A stretch of 64,000 nt of DNA from contig NC_089591.1 in NCBI RefSeq assembly GCF_019320115.1, positions 55,242,078 to 55,306,077 on the forward strand, given 5' to 3'. Origin of the DNA: Miscanthus floridulus (taxonomy: Eukaryota > Streptophyta > Magnoliopsida > Poales > Poaceae). The notes under the pieces are model-generated. The model was given only the letters and a program-made list of their open reading frames with translations, was not told the origin of the DNA and searched no databases. Shown here piece after piece: positions 21,610-33,500 of this stretch; position 1 is the stretch's first letter, and each line of letters opens with the position of its first letter. Made by a program: the position numbers and the translations under genes.

Positions 21610-23986
21610 ATGGTCTCTCCCACGCAGCACCCGTTGTACCTCATTCTTGAGGTGGAGTACGACGACCAGCACCGAGCACACATCTTGAGTGACAACGACG
21701 CAGAGGTGTTCTTACCTCCTTTGAGGCCTCGCACTCACACCAGGGCGCATCAGTGGGACGAGCGTTATACGCCGTACATGCGGCGTGCTGGCTTCCTCGA
21801 GCTTGTCCGTGTTGTTAACCACGGTCTTCCGCCCCTTGACCCAGCACTACTTACTGCAGTTGTAGACAGGTGCGAGTGCATTCTTTGTACGTAAACTTTC
21901 TTGTAACAAATTGGAGACAACTAACAGTCATTCTATTCTTATAACAGGTGGAGGCCTGAGACCCACATGTTCCACCTACCTTGTGGCGAGATGACCTTGA
22001 CATTGCAGGATGTGAAGGTTATTTTAGGCCTTCGGTTGGGGGACTTTCAGTGACAGGGATAATTGACAACGGTCACTGGAGGGAGCTGATGGCTTAGTTT
22101 ACTGGCTTTCTTCCACCGGACGACGATGCTTCAAAGAAAAATAAGTGAGTAATTCAAACCTATTTAATACTTGCATTGCTTTACAGCTCGCATCGGGTCT
22201 CATTTTCTTTGATCAATTACAAGAAAAGTTCTGGTGTTTCGTCGTCCTGGATCATAGAGCGCTTTGAGTACTTGGACCCACAAGCTGAGGAGGCACAGAT
22301 CGACAGGTTCGCTCGAGTGTGGCTCTGGCACTTTCTTGGTGCTTTCCTTTTCCCAGACGCCTCGGGCAACACCATCAGCTGGATCTTTCTTGACATATTT
22401 CGCCAGCCGTAGGAGAACATAGTGGGGTACAGCTGGGGCAGCGCAGTCCTGGCATGGACATATCGACAGCTATGCGTTGTCTACCGTCGCACCTCAGGAC
22501 ATGCGAACCTTGGAGGTTGCTCCTACCTACTCCAGGTTTGGTGTTGGGAACGATTGCCCGTTGGGAGGACCCTTAATAATGGTTTACCGGTAAGTACTTC
22601 GGTTTATTATATTCTTCCAGGCAGTTATATATGATGAGATTATTTGTTGCTAATTCATTATCGTGTTCAATGCAGCGATGGAACGGGCATGATACACTCC
22701 CTACAGCTCTGTATATCTAAACGAAAGCACAGTTAGTTAGAGGGAATGCGTGGCGCAAGTACAGGGAGTATACGGACGGTCTCGACGTCCTGACACAGCA
22801 TCAGGTTATGCTCTCTATACTATCGTAGCAGTGTCTTCTTCGATGTACACTATATCACAACCTAACACAATTACGAAATTTCAGGTGTTTTGGTGTCCTT
22901 GGGATTCTCCGGAGCTCCAGGGCTATCTGAGTCCTGCCACTAGGGACGAGTCACACGAGTATCGCTGCGACGTTCCTCTTATTTTCTTCCATGTGGTCGA
23001 GATTCACTTGTCCATCCGGGTCTACAGACAGTTTGGAAGAATGATATGGTGCCCACCACCGCTTTACTCCACCAATCAAAAATTGCACGTGTGCGTTATC
23101 GATTAATAACAATGCTATAATTTAGAGGTGTGTTTGGTACAACTAACATCGTTTTGTTGTAGATTGACCGCAGGAAGAGGTACAAGACTAAGGATTGGCG
23201 TGTGACACACAACTCGTACATCCATTTGTGGCAGACCAGGGTACCACATGCGGTCCTTGCGGGTCCTCCACACGACCAACATACCTTCGACGAGTACCTA
23301 CGGTGGCTTCATAGGTCTACGAGGACACATATCAAGCCCCCGTACACTGACGTGGCGATTGACGAGGACTCGGAGGAAGATGTCATCGAAGATGTGTACG
23401 ACGTTACCACTAGGGAGGACATAGCTACAGAGAGCCCCGCTTCAAAGATACGTGGTAAGATACTTGAATGGTACAATTTGTTATCCTTTTGGTATTAAGT
23501 ACGTGTACTAAAACTGTCCAACCGCGTTTCTGTACCCAGGCGACACAATTGTCAAGGCTGTCCAACGAAGCAGCGTTCCGGCTTCACGGGTCTAGAGGGC
23601 AGGGGCCAGGCGTTCTCGTGGCTTTTGTGGAGGTAAACATAAACTTGTCCGTTTCGAAAATGTTTCTTTAGTGTCTATACGTTTGCGTAATGCACTAACT
23701 TTAACGTCTATTGATGCAGAAGGTGAAGAAGAGCTACAGGAAGCTAGCTCAGAAGCTGACCTGCATGGACACTCCTTATGAGGAACCACCACTCCCGGCG
23801 TGGTCGGGTAGCACGTCTTCAGCCTCTTTGAGGACACCAGCCGGCTCTTCTCAGCCGATGACTTCAGCGCGGTCGGGTGCCACTTCTGCGGTGCGTACAC
23901 CACCACATCATAGCGCTGGGAAGGACCCTGCAACCGAGGACGACGATGACGACGCCCCCCTAGGCTTCCGCAGACAGCACGGCTAG
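21610..23986 (+). pseudogene. Plant mobile domain (MAIN-like) protein, decayed
   Basis: Exon 1 (21610-21869) starts MVSPTQHPLYLILEVEYD and contains YMRRAGFLELV. It splices (GACAG/GTGCGA to ACAG/GTGGAGG) to 21948 onward, giving HMFHLPCGEMTLTLQDVKVI. Further segments read FLGAFLFPDASGNTISW, YSWGSAVLAWTYRQLC, RRTSGHANLGGCSYLLQ and WERLPVG. These are followed by FWCPWDSPELQGY, RCDVPLIFFHVVEIH and DWRVTHNSYIHLW, ending with an acidic tail at 23985. This order is that of the plant mobile domain (PMD-C) in MAIN/MAIL and long-form PP7-like proteins. One frameshift near 22040, in-frame TAG codons near 22096 and 22410, and a TAA/TAG pair near 22720-22740 break it. The function in transposons is unknown; domesticated relatives act in gene silencing and genome stability. 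Confidence 0.8.
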
Positions 23987-25317
23987 TGGGACGATTGGCC
24001 GTAGCACGAGATCGGTATGTCTCATCTAGGTGGTGCCCCGCTTGGTACCCAAGGAGCCTCACATGTACTATCAAAGATAGTTTATTTAAATACGTACGCT
24101 CCATGAACTAACGATCATAAAGAATTATAAGTAATCGTGCGTATCATATACCTACAGGGTACGAGCCGTACGCACCATCGACGCAACCATACCAACGTTG
24201 GCTATACTCCCAATGTGTTGCCAACAAATCCGAAGAGACAGAGGCGTCTGAGGGATCCTTGCACTCCTGGGTCTTAGTTTGTTAGGTCAAACGAATATTG
24301 GCATCCGAAACATGCGGGGTTATTTGGTTATGTTATCTCAAACTTATGTCAAAACAATGAATATGTTATGTGGCAGCTTGTCAACTTGCTTCTTATTCGT
24401 TTCTTTGAGTCACGGCAGCACTGCCGGCGAGATTAAGTACCCTGCGTTCAGGAATCGGCAGTCCCGGCGTATCTGGACGCCGGTGGCAATTTTTCGTAAT
24501 TAATTAGTTAAAATGGTGCATAACCGTATTATGAAAGACGAAAAACTAATCATTGGCTTATCAAATTCTCTATTCGGTCGTGAAAAAAACTCAACAAAAT
24601 ACGGACGTGACGCGTTTCGATTCAACCATCCAGGTAGCTCGGGCAGGTGACAGGCGCAGCGGCCAGGTGGTGTGGCTGCTCGGGCGGTATATTTGGTCCA
24701 GCCGCGCCACGCAACAGGACGCGGCACTACCGTGCCAAGGTCGGTGGCGCGGCAGGACCTGCCACGTCATCGGTCTCCCAGGCCAGCCCACGCCACGTCA
24801 GCCCTCTGCCGCGCCATCATGCATGGCGCGGCACAGGCATTTAGCCGCGCCAGGGCAATAGGCGCGGCCAAAAGTGTTAGTTTAAAAAAAACGACAGTAT
24901 TAGATTTAAAATTATATTCAAAAGGGGTTAAAATTAAAAAAAAATCGCCCAGAAACGGGTGCAGGATCTGGAGGCCCAGTAGCGTCAATACCGAACTTGG
25001 CCCAGAAAATGCACGGCGACATCGAGCATTTATCTGCCCGCTAAATATTTTGCGATCCCATTGTTAACTTGCGAGTCCATCCCAGAAACGCACCAAGAGT
25101 AATAAATAATATAAATTTCCTAAAACGCTAGTGTTTCATACCCGAGGGTGTCTAACAGAAACGCTATCAAATTGAATGAAAGTATATACTCCCCACAACA
25201 ATTACACAATGGCAGGTCTAGCCAGTGTCAGAAATATTGGTGACCTATTATCACCAAACACAAGCTGAGGACTCTCTTTCAATCGCCATACATACAAGTG
25301 AAAAAGGATGGAGAAAC

Positions 25318-25380
25318 TTATAAGTTGCAATGAGGCTCATTAAGGATTTTCAATCCCACTGCCTGGCCAATCACGGATAA
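25318..25380 (-). repeat. Duplicated copy of ATG10 C-terminal coding tail
   Basis: On the minus strand this segment reads LSVIGQAVGLKILNEPHCNL followed by TAA. It matches the last-exon tail LSVVGQLVGLKIPLELHSNS just upstream (25462-25399). It is a tandem partial duplication lying 3' of the annotated stop. Confidence 0.85.
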
Positions 25381-25398
25381 AAAGTTGAAAAAAAAAAA

Positions 25399-26747
25399 CT
25401 ATGAGTTCGAATGAAGCTCAAGAGGGATTTTCAGTCCTACTAGCTGGCCAACCACGGATAACCATGCCGGTAAATACTGCAGCAAGCGCTCCTTATCTGT
25501 CGCTTTACTTTCTTCGAGAAGTAGCTTCATCCAATCACTGGTTGCACAGGGGTGCAGGGTCAACCATGGATTGCTTAGATGGGGATGCTCCTGCAGGATT
25601 CAAGTACAGGTAGAACATAATCCTTGCACAATTAGCAAACGACAGACCAGAGTTCATTTTATGTGTCACTCTCATGACTCAAGAGCAAAATTCTGTTTCA
25701 ATAGAAATCAAGAATCATGTATGAAGCAGGCATACCTCTTGAGTAATAAACGTCCACTTTCATTCACTTAATACTTTTTGTGAGTGAGAAGGAAGCCCCT
25801 CTTTCACCTCATCTAGAGTTGCCCACCTAAGTACAGGTTTCAGATGTTTGCTGTTAAGGAGAAACCAATATAATGTACTCCGTAATAAAATTCACTTGTG
25901 TTCTCAAGTATACTTACTAGTGTGATAACCCCGAAAGTATAGCACTGGGACTTTGTAGGCGAAGCTGTAGACAACATGGAAATCATAAACATGAACATTG
26001 TCACTAGAATTCTCGAGCTGCAAAGAGAATGAATCATACATGACTTCAGAGCTCGAGTTGTGTGAAGTGTGCTAATACTAGATCAATAGGAGTCAAGTCT
26101 TGTCCCCAAAATTCTGTACAATACCCTGTGTCCCAAAATCATCACCCAATTAGAGCTGCTGCCTTTATATAAACTCTAATTGTTGTGCAGGGGTGAGATG
26201 AAGATATGACAACAGCAGAAGATCAGACTTGGCTCATTTATCAATAAGCAGGTCACAGAAACATTTACCCAAGCTACATCCCCTGCACCATCGAACTTCT
26301 CCATCTCCTCAATCTGCTCCTGGAGAAACATTATGCTAGTTAAATGCAAGCGTGAATATATCACCTGTTGCAAACATCATATATCACTTATCATATTTAT
26401 ACAGATACAGGACAGGAAACTATCCACCTGGCTTCTTCCACAACTGCGGTACACTCTTTCCAGGGCTAGATACCCCTCTACCTGCAAGACAAACAAGCAT
26501 ATTCAACTGCGCCCCCGATCAGAAAACAACAAGGTGAATCAGAAAAAGGAGACAGGAAAACAAATATATACGGGGAAAAAAAGATACAAACCTCCGGCGG
26601 CACCCCCGATTTGCTGCACGGCTTCCATGTCCATTCAGGAAGGGAATCATCGACCTCAATCTCCTTCCACCTCTTAACCAGCGCCGCCGCGGAGGTGTTG
26701 AAGCTGTCCGGAGACAGAGTCCCGTCCCATACAGGGGAGCCTCCCAT
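25399..26747 (-). pseudogene. ATG10: ATG10 autophagy E2-like enzyme, with lesions
   Basis: Exons on minus: 26747-26592, 26481-26428, 26319-26269, 26017-25918, 25826-25736 and 25590-25399, all with GT-AG borders. The product shows DGTLSPDSFNTSAAALVKRW, EGYLALERVYRS, VYDFHVVYSFAYKVPVLYFRG, KWTFITQE and the catalytic-Cys region LHPCATSDWM, ending WLSVVGQLVGLKIPLE. ATG10 transfers ATG12 to ATG5, an early step in autophagosome formation. Two lesions lie in exon 5. The exon 4/5 join enters a frame with TAG after four codons, fixed only by a one-base shift near 25815. A TGA (about 25768) stands where the family has Ser before KWTF. The catalytic Cys and all exon borders remain, so it is a recent pseudogene, a mis-sequenced copy or a null allele. 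The neighbour RNR2 lies upstream on the same strand. Confidence 0.85.
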
Positions 26748-26799
26748 CGCGAAGCGGGGGCAGACTCAGCGCGGGCAAAGGCCGACCACCAGTCTTTCA

Positions 26800-27538
26800 C
26801 CGTGGAATCGCTAAGCTCCCAATCTCCCGGCGCCGGGCGCCAAAATCCGCAGCCGCTCTTCCTGATTTGCCCACGGCGGCTTGCGCTCTGCCGTGGCTTT
26901 ACGCCTCGATCGAGGGGAACCGGATTACCGGAAGATTGGGGAAAGGGGAACTCTCCCTCGGCTGCCGGTTGCCGGCTGCGGGTCCCCAGCGCCGGGATGC
27001 GTCACGCAGAGCACGGTCTGTACGCCGATGGCGGCTGTGTGACCTGTGTCGTCGCCTCCAGCGTCGAGCGGCTGGACCGGATTGATGAGCCCGGTTAGAT
27101 CACATGTCTTCCGTGGACTCGTGGTGGACTGATGAGGATTCGGTCGGTTGGGCTTATGAGCCCGATTTTCTGGTTTGGGCCGTATCCTCGTATCGGACGA
27201 GCTTTGCGTTTGATGCGTCTGAAGAATTTGTGAATAATTCGATATATATTTCTCTTTTCAATAAATTACATTAAAAAATCTTTATAAATATAGTAATAAA
27301 ACAATGTAAATATAGTTATAAAGTGTATGAGAAAAAATTAGTTAACGAGAGGCTAAAACAACTGGTTTTTACTAGACATTTACTATATCTAAGCCAGTAC
27401 GTATCTACTAATTTCTACAGTACACCGTGCATACGTATATAGAGAGTATCTGTATTCAATCCAACTCAATTAATAAAGAGTGGTGTTCCTCAATTATTAT
27501 CGGAGCAATAAATTAAGCGCGCGATCACAAATGTCAAC
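26800..27538. other. Intergenic gap between ATG10 and RNR2
   Basis: The GC-rich half (26800-27110) is the likely ATG10 upstream region; open frames there have no recognisable domain. The AT-rich half (27110-27538) probably holds the 3' UTR of the ribonucleotide reductase gene. No repeat with clear borders. Confidence 0.5.
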
Positions 27539-28558
27539 TCAAAAGTCCTCGTCGACGCTGAAGATATGGTTTGCGGCAGCGCCGCCGCTGAGGCTGGACA
27601 TCACGGACGCCTTCTGGTACTCCCCGACGCGCTTCTCAAAGAAGTTGGTCTTGCCCTGCAGCGAGATGAGCTCCATCCAGTCGAAGGGGTTGGCGACGTT
27701 GTACATCTTGTTGTGCCCCAGCGCCATGAGCAGGCGGTCGGCGACGAACTCGATGTACTGGCTCATGAGCGCGCCGTTCATCCCGACGAGCGCGACGGGG
27801 AGCGCGTCGCAGACGAACTCGCGCTCGATGTCGACGGCGTCGGCGACGATCTCGCGGACGCGGGACTCGTCGAGCTTGCCGCGGAGGAGATCGTAGAGGA
27901 GGCAGGCGAAGTCGCAGTGGAGGCCCTCGTCGCGGGAGATGAGCTCGTTGGAGAAGGTGAGGCCCGGCAAGAGGCCGCGCTTCTTGAGCCAGAAGATGGC
28001 GCAGAAGGAGCCCGAGAAGAAGATGCCCTCGACGCAGGCGAAGGCGACAAGGCGCTCGGCGAAGCGCTCCCCGCCGTCGATCCAGCGCATGGCCCAGTCG
28101 GCCTTGCGGCGCACGGCGGGGACGGTCTCGATGGCGCGGAAGAGGCGGTCCTTCTCGGCGCCGTCGCGGATGTAGGTCTCCAGCAGCAGCGAGTACATCT
28201 CCGAGTGGATGTTCTCGATGGCGATCTGGAAGCCGTAGAAGGCGCGCGCCTCGGCCACCTGCACGTCGGACATGAAGCGGGAGGCGAGGTTCTCCAGCAC
28301 GATGCCGTCGGAGGCGGCGAAGAAGGAGAGCACGTGGGAGATGAAGTGGCGCTCGTCGGGGGAGAGCGCGGCGTCCCAGTGGCGCGCGTCCGCTGAGAGG
28401 TCCACCTCCTCGGCGGTCCAGAAGGACGCCACCGCCTTCTTGTAGAACTCCCAGATCTGCGGGTACCGGATCGGGAACATGGAGAAGCGGTCCGACGACT
28501 CCGCCAGCAACGGCTCCTCCAGGTCGCAAGCGTGAACAAGCGCCGGCGCGGAAGGCAT
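27539..28558 (-). CDS. RNR2: Ribonucleotide reductase small subunit (R2)
   Basis: A single uninterrupted exon of 339 codons. It makes the beta subunit of class I ribonucleotide reductase, which holds the diiron-tyrosyl radical and supplies dNTPs for DNA synthesis. Expected ligands are present: Asp84 (AASDGIV), Glu115 and His118 ([10 protein letters not shown]), Glu177 ([10 protein letters not shown]), Glu211 and His214 (RDEGLHCDF). The radical Tyr122 sits in SEMYSLL. The C-terminal heptapeptide FSVDEDF, which docks onto the large subunit, is intact. Length and lack of introns fit plant R2 genes such as Arabidopsis TSO2. The start at 28558 gives [18 protein letters not shown], matching the family N-terminus. 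Codon use is strongly G/C at third positions, typical of grasses. It appears functional. Confidence 0.96.
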   Translation of the reverse strand: MPSAPALVHACDLEEPLLAESSDRFSMFPIRYPQIWEFYKKAVASFWTAEEVDLSADARHWDAALSPDERHFISHVLSFFAASDGIVLENLASRFMSDVQVAEARAFYGFQIAIENIHSEMYSLLLETYIRDGAEKDRLFRAIETVPAVRRKADWAMRWIDGGERFAERLVAFACVEGIFFSGSFCAIFWLKKRGLLPGLTFSNELISRDEGLHCDFACLLYDLLRGKLDESRVREIVADAVDIEREFVCDALPVALVGMNGALMSQYIEFVADRLLMALGHNKMYNVANPFDWMELISLQGKTNFFEKRVGEYQKASVMSSLSGGAAANHIFSVDEDF

Positions 28559-28646
28559 CGTCGGAGAGGCTGGAAGATTCGAGGGGTGGAGGATTGGAGG
28601 ATTTCGGTGGGATTGTGCGAGTCCAGAATGGGCAGCGGCGGGATTG

Positions 28647-28653
28647 ATTTATA
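28647..28653 (-). promoter_or_regulatory. TATA box of RNR2
   Basis: TATAAAT on the minus strand, about 90 bp upstream of the ATG. Just downstream is ATCCCGCCG, a weak match to the E2F motif that controls S-phase genes; that link is inference. Confidence 0.55.
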
Positions 28654-28698
28654 GGGGAGTGGAAGGGAGTTGGGGGGAGATTTTGAATCCGAAATTCG

Positions 28699-28960
28699 GG
28701 CCATGTTTAGTTCACGCCGGATTCGGCGCCGCCGGAAAACCGGACACGGTAGCATTTTGTTTTTATTCGGTAATAATTGTCCGATCGTTGATTAATTAGG
28801 CTCAAAACGTTTGTCTCGTAAAGTACAACCAAACTGTGCAATTAGTTTTTGATTTCGTCAATATTTAGTACTCCATGCATGTACCACAAATTTGATGTGA
28901 CAGAGAATCTTCTTTTTGCATAGTGCCAAATTCTGGAATTTGGGGCAACTAAACATGGCC
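28699..28960. mobile_element. MITE with 3-bp duplication, copy 1
   Basis: Perfect inverted ends GGCCATGTTTAGTT and AACTAAACATGGCC, flanked by TCG (28696-28698 and 28961-28963). The interior (GTAATAATTGTCC, CTCAAAACGTT, ACTCCATGCATGTACC) is shared with the copy at 58820-59092. It lies in the RNR2 upstream region, about 140 bp from the start codon. Confidence 0.85.
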
Positions 28961-29194
28961 TCGGGATGGGATTGGCGCCTGCCCAAGCTTTTGCTTGCGA
29001 GGGAAGGAGAAGACGGGGAGGCGCGCCGCGCGCCGTGCCACGGAAGAGATGATTTGAAAATTTCAGGGGGAAATTTTGGCGGCGAGGCGAGAGGAGCGGC
29101 GGGAGCGGGGAGGTGGTGGATGGCACCTGGCGGCTGGCGCCGTTCGTGGTTGTGCCCGCGCCTGGCGGATGAGACGAGAGAGGGTTTCATTCGT

Positions 29195-29274
29195 CAGCGT
29201 GTTCGTTCGATCTTAGAGGATCGTGAATTATACACTAAACCAGTCGACAGTAATAATCTAAAACGAACAGGCTG
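29195..29274. mobile_element. Short MITE, CAGCCTGTT family, copy 3
   Basis: Inverted ends CAGCGTGTTCGTT and AACGAACAGGCTG (12 of 13 match), 80 bp long. No flanking duplication seen. Confidence 0.6.
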
Positions 29275-29589
29275 ATCCCATGGGGTGGCATGTGGCAACT
29301 AGGCTGAATGCAGTTGGGCTCTCGTGGGCTGCTGAATTTCGACCTTCTTTTGCGGTGTGGACAGCTAACCGAATTTTCCGAGCAGCGCCAATAGGTAACT
29401 GTCAAAATCCAAAATCATGTAAATAAAAAAATACTAAATAAAAATTGGAATACTTCGTAAACCGTACCATAGCCCATAGGTACACAGGAATTTCGTAGGA
29501 GTCAAGCAGAAATTTTATATGAAACGGTTCAATTTCATACGAAAAACACATGAACCGAAAAAAAATTGCATTCCAAACAGGACCTGATC

Positions 29590-29650
29590 ATATAGTTGTC
29601 CAAACGTGGTACGTTGATCATAGTTGTCCAAACGTGGTACATTGATCATA
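29590..29650. repeat. Direct duplication of about 28 bp
   Basis: ATAGTTGTCCAAACGTGGTA followed by C-(G/A)-TTGATC occurs twice in tandem. The surrounding 29280-30240 is AT-rich intergenic sequence in which I see nothing else. Confidence 0.85.
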
Positions 29651-30244
29651 GTCCAAAGGTATTTCGCAAACGGTCAAACAAATGGTCAATGCATTTCGTT
29701 CACGGTAAAATAAACGCACAGTGCTGAAACTATCCTCTCATATTAGAGAACATATATTTGAATCCCTAGCAAAATTAGACAATCAGAACGGTACTGTACC
29801 GCATCCACTAAAATCTAAAATTCTGAAATAGTGGACTTGCATGCAAAATAGATTGTGGGAAATACAACGCATGCTCAAAAAAGAAGTCTCAAACACCAAG
29901 CGAGAAGCAACCCTGCGAAACAAGCACAGACCGTGACATCCATCATCTATTCATCTCAAGAAAAAAGCAAAGGCGACACAACGCGAAATCATACCACCAT
30001 CAGAGTTTCTCCAACCACCGTGATGTAGACCCATCAGACGGTGTTTCTCCTACCACCGATGTAACCAGCATCAGTTCTTGCAGTCGTCGTTGTCGTATAC
30101 GATCCTTCCAGGTCATCGTTGCTGTTTATTTTACCCCCAAAAAAAGTATCAGAGTTCTGACCTCAGAGCTCTATAGCTTATAAACTTTGAAGGACCTCCT
30201 TTTTCTTCCCACTCTCGAGGATATCCACGTCCAGTAAAATTTCC

Positions 30245-30412
30245 TCTACTCGAAGGGCGAGCCTGATGCAAGTGGTAGAGTCCTACCGCCTGTAACCAGA
30301 AGGTTTCGGGTTAAGTCGCGGTCTCTTCACATTGCACATGCGAGGGTAAAACTTGCCACTAACACTCTTCCCCAGACCCCGCATAGAGCAGGAGCCTGGG
30401 GGTACGCCCTTT
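30245..30412 (+). mobile_element. tRNA-derived SINE
   Basis: Starts near GGGCGAGCCTGATGCAAGTG, with an A-box-like GATGCAAGTGGTAGAG and a B-box-like GGTTTCGGGTTAAGTCG about 40 bp later. Then comes the body CTTCCCCAGACCCCGCATAG and the end GGGTACGCCCTTTT. This is a common grass SINE pattern. No clear target duplication. It lies downstream of the La gene stop. Confidence 0.7.
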
Positions 30413-30579
30413 TCAATTCTCATTATTATCAGAATGCCTCATGGTTCATAGTCTGTTTTTCAAAGTTCAGGCCAACATTCACAAAGAGCAAATAAACATT
30501 AAAAAAATGCCGCTTCCACGGAAGCAGCGCAGCATATATATGTTTTCCTCATTATATATAGACTAAATCTATCTTACAT

Positions 30580-33500
30580 CTAAACTTTTTGAGCTTTATT
30601 GGAGGCCCTGTCACGGGAGTCGAAGTGGCGCCCCCGCTTCCCACCACCAAACTGCTTTCTGCCTCTGTTATTCTTCCAGTCTCTGGAAAGTTTGCACAAA
30701 ACGAACCACGTCATTATTTTTGGACAACTGTTTGACAATGCTAAACGCGGCATTGGAGGATAAATCGACAAAACAATGCAGCTGGTGTATCCAACTCCCT
30801 CCATTTCAAAGTGCAAGTAGTCATCGTTTTGTCATGTCAAACTTCATTAACTTTGAGCAAGTATATAAAATCAGATTCGTTTCTTTAAATCCACAATGAA
30901 ATGTCTTGATAGTACATTTTATTTGGTACTGTAGGTGTTAATATATTTTTCTATAAAGTTGGTCAAGGTTAGAGAAGAAGTTTTGGAAAGGAGGGAGTAC
31001 TTTGCTCTTGTATGACAAGCAAGTTTTCCTCAGTACAGTTTCCAACAAATCAAGATTGTACAGAAGAATATTTCTAATTCTAATATGCAAATTATACAAG
31101 ATCAGTTCTGATGGTAGGAGTCAATATTACTGTTAGCAAATTCAGTTCCATGATAACATTATTCAAGAGAAAGTGGAAGTGGCTCAACTGGTAGGGTGGG
31201 GGGTCATGCATATAAACTACCCAGGTTCGAGTCCTCTTCAACTCGAATTTGGATGCCTACTTCTAAATGAAAAAACACCTATTTCCATCTAGGTTGAGGT
31301 TGGTCACGTTTTTCTTTTCAAGAGACATAAAAAAAGCCCAGACAGTTTTTTCAAGTAAACTCTTTAAAAATTGAATGTGCATGAAATAAAAAAAAAAGAC
31401 CGACAGAGGGAGAACTGGGAACAACTCCAACAAAGAACCATGGCAAATAGATCATACCGTCCTCTGTTGTTTCGGCCATCTTTATATTTCTCCTGACTGC
31501 CTCGAATTGCACTCCAATAATCCTTTTCGGCTTGACCTGCATGATTGGAAAGTTATCTGTCATTCAAGTGATTGAGTATAGCATTTGGATATGGTGAGCT
31601 CATAACACAAACCAAATGATGAATGGCTACAATTAAAAAAGAACGATGAATGGCTAGATGTATTTAAAAAGAACGAAGAATATCAATGGAAACTCCGCCT
31701 ATGGTGGGGCGCCTTTGGTGTCCCAGCATAGCAGGTCCTAAGCCCTGGTAAAGGAGGAGGGTTGTGTTAGGCGTGGCGAGCCAATGTAAAAACTTAGCCA
31801 CTTAAATGGAGATGAAACCCGAAAGGAAATCGTTGGGGCGTAACCCTCTTAGCGACGCGCCATATCGGAACCCGGGTATGGTGTTAAATGGGCAAGGGCC
31901 GGGTCGTCACCCCCGTGACGCGCCGTGTCGTGATCTGGGCATGGTGTCAAGTAACCAAGGATCGGGTCGTCGCTTCCTTAGTGGCGCGCTACATCGGCGC
32001 CCGGGTGTAGTGAAAAATGAGCAAGGGTCTTCGCATCAGAGTCGACGGGTGCGAAGGGTAAGGAAGCTAGTCAAACCAACTAGGATCCGTTTAGATAGTT
32101 GGAATGTAGGGTCACTTACAGGTAAGTTAAAAGAATTAGTTGATACCGCGACTAGGAGGCGTGTAAATATATTATGCGTTCAAGAGACTAAATGGAAGGG
32201 TCAGAAGGCGAAGGAGGTGGACAATACAGGTTTCAAGCTTTGGTATACAGGGACAGTCGCGAATAGAAATGGAGTAGAAGTTTTGATTGATAAGAGCCTT
32301 AAGAATGGTGTGGTGGGAGTGAGAAGGCAAGGAGATAGGATTATCTTAGTCAAGCTTGTCGTTGGTGATATGGTCTTGAACGTAATTAGTGCGTATGCCC
32401 CCCAAGTAGGCCTCGACGAGAGTGCTAAGAGAAAGTTCTGGGAAGACTTAGATGGCCTGGTTAGAGCTATACCTAGTAGTGAGAAGCTTTTTATAGGAGG
32501 AGATCTTAATGGGCATGTAGATACTACAAGCGCAGGTTTCGAGGCAGTTTATGGAGGTTTTGGGTATGGTAGTAGGAATCAGGAGGGGGAGGAAGCTCTA
32601 GACTTCGCGGTAGCTTTTGACCTGATGATAGCCAACACTTTCTTTAGAAAGAGAGAATCTCATCTAGTGACCTTCAGTAGCGGACAACACTGTAGTCAGA
32701 TTGACTTTGTCCTCGCAAGAAGAAAGGACAAACGAGCATGCTTGGATTGCAAGGTGATACCAGGGGAGTGTGTTGTTTCTCAACATAAGCTTTTGGTGGC
32801 AGATTTTCGTTTTCAGATGCGTGCCCGTAGGGATAAACAAGCTAAGATTGAAAGAACAAAGTGGTGGAAACTGAAAGGGGAAACGTCAGAGGTATTTAGG
32901 GAAAGGGTTATCAAAGGGGGCTCTTGGAAGGAAGAAGACGACATAAACAATATGTGGGACAAGATAGGCAACCAACATTCGGAAGGTAGCCTCAGAGGTG
33001 TGTGGAGTAACCAAAGGAAGGGGACGTGAGGCTAAAGATACTTGGTGGTGGAACGAGGAAGTCCAAAGGGCTATTAAGGAGAAGAAAGAATGCTATAGAC
33101 GCTTGTACCATGATAGGAGTGTGGACAACATAGAGAAGTATAAGGTGGCAAAGAAGACTGCAAAGCGAGCTGTAAGTGTGGCAAAGGGTAGAGCGTACGA
33201 GGATCTTTACCAACATTTGAGTACGAAGGAAGGAGAGAAGGACATTTATAGGATGGCTAGGGTTCGTGAGAGAAAGACACGGGACTTCAACCAAGTTAAG
33301 TGCATTAAGGATGAAAGGGAGCATCTCTTGGTAAAGGGAGGATGAGATCCGACATCGATGGCAAGAGTATTTTGACAAATTGTTCAATGGTGAGAATATG
33401 GACACAACCTTTCAGTTAGGATGACTCTTTTGATGACACCAATAGGCGCTTTGTGCGGAGAATTCAAGAATCTGAGATGAGAGAGGCGTTGAAAAGGATG

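Larger units (their letters stand above)
20498..24946 (+). mobile_element. MULE carrying a plant-mobile-domain gene, 4449 bp
   Basis: Terminal inverted repeats of about 250-260 bp (20498-20752 and 24685-24946) begin GATTTTTTTTAATTTTAACC. They share a GC-rich core with CTATTGCCCTGGCGCGG and GGCGCGGCTGGACCAAATAT. The flanks are GCCCGGAAA (20489-20497) and GCCCAGAAA (24947-24955), a 9-bp target duplication with one mismatch. The only gene recognised inside encodes a MAIN-like plant mobile domain protein; no MULE transposase was seen. It would therefore need a transposase from elsewhere, unless the mobile-domain protein itself takes part. A Stowaway MITE is nested at 21168-21422. Confidence 0.85.

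Noticed and set aside
27566..28396. Long plus-strand ORF opposite RNR2
   Set aside because: Antisense shadow of a strongly conserved coding exon; repetitive Glu/Gly/Val/Ala content and no domain.
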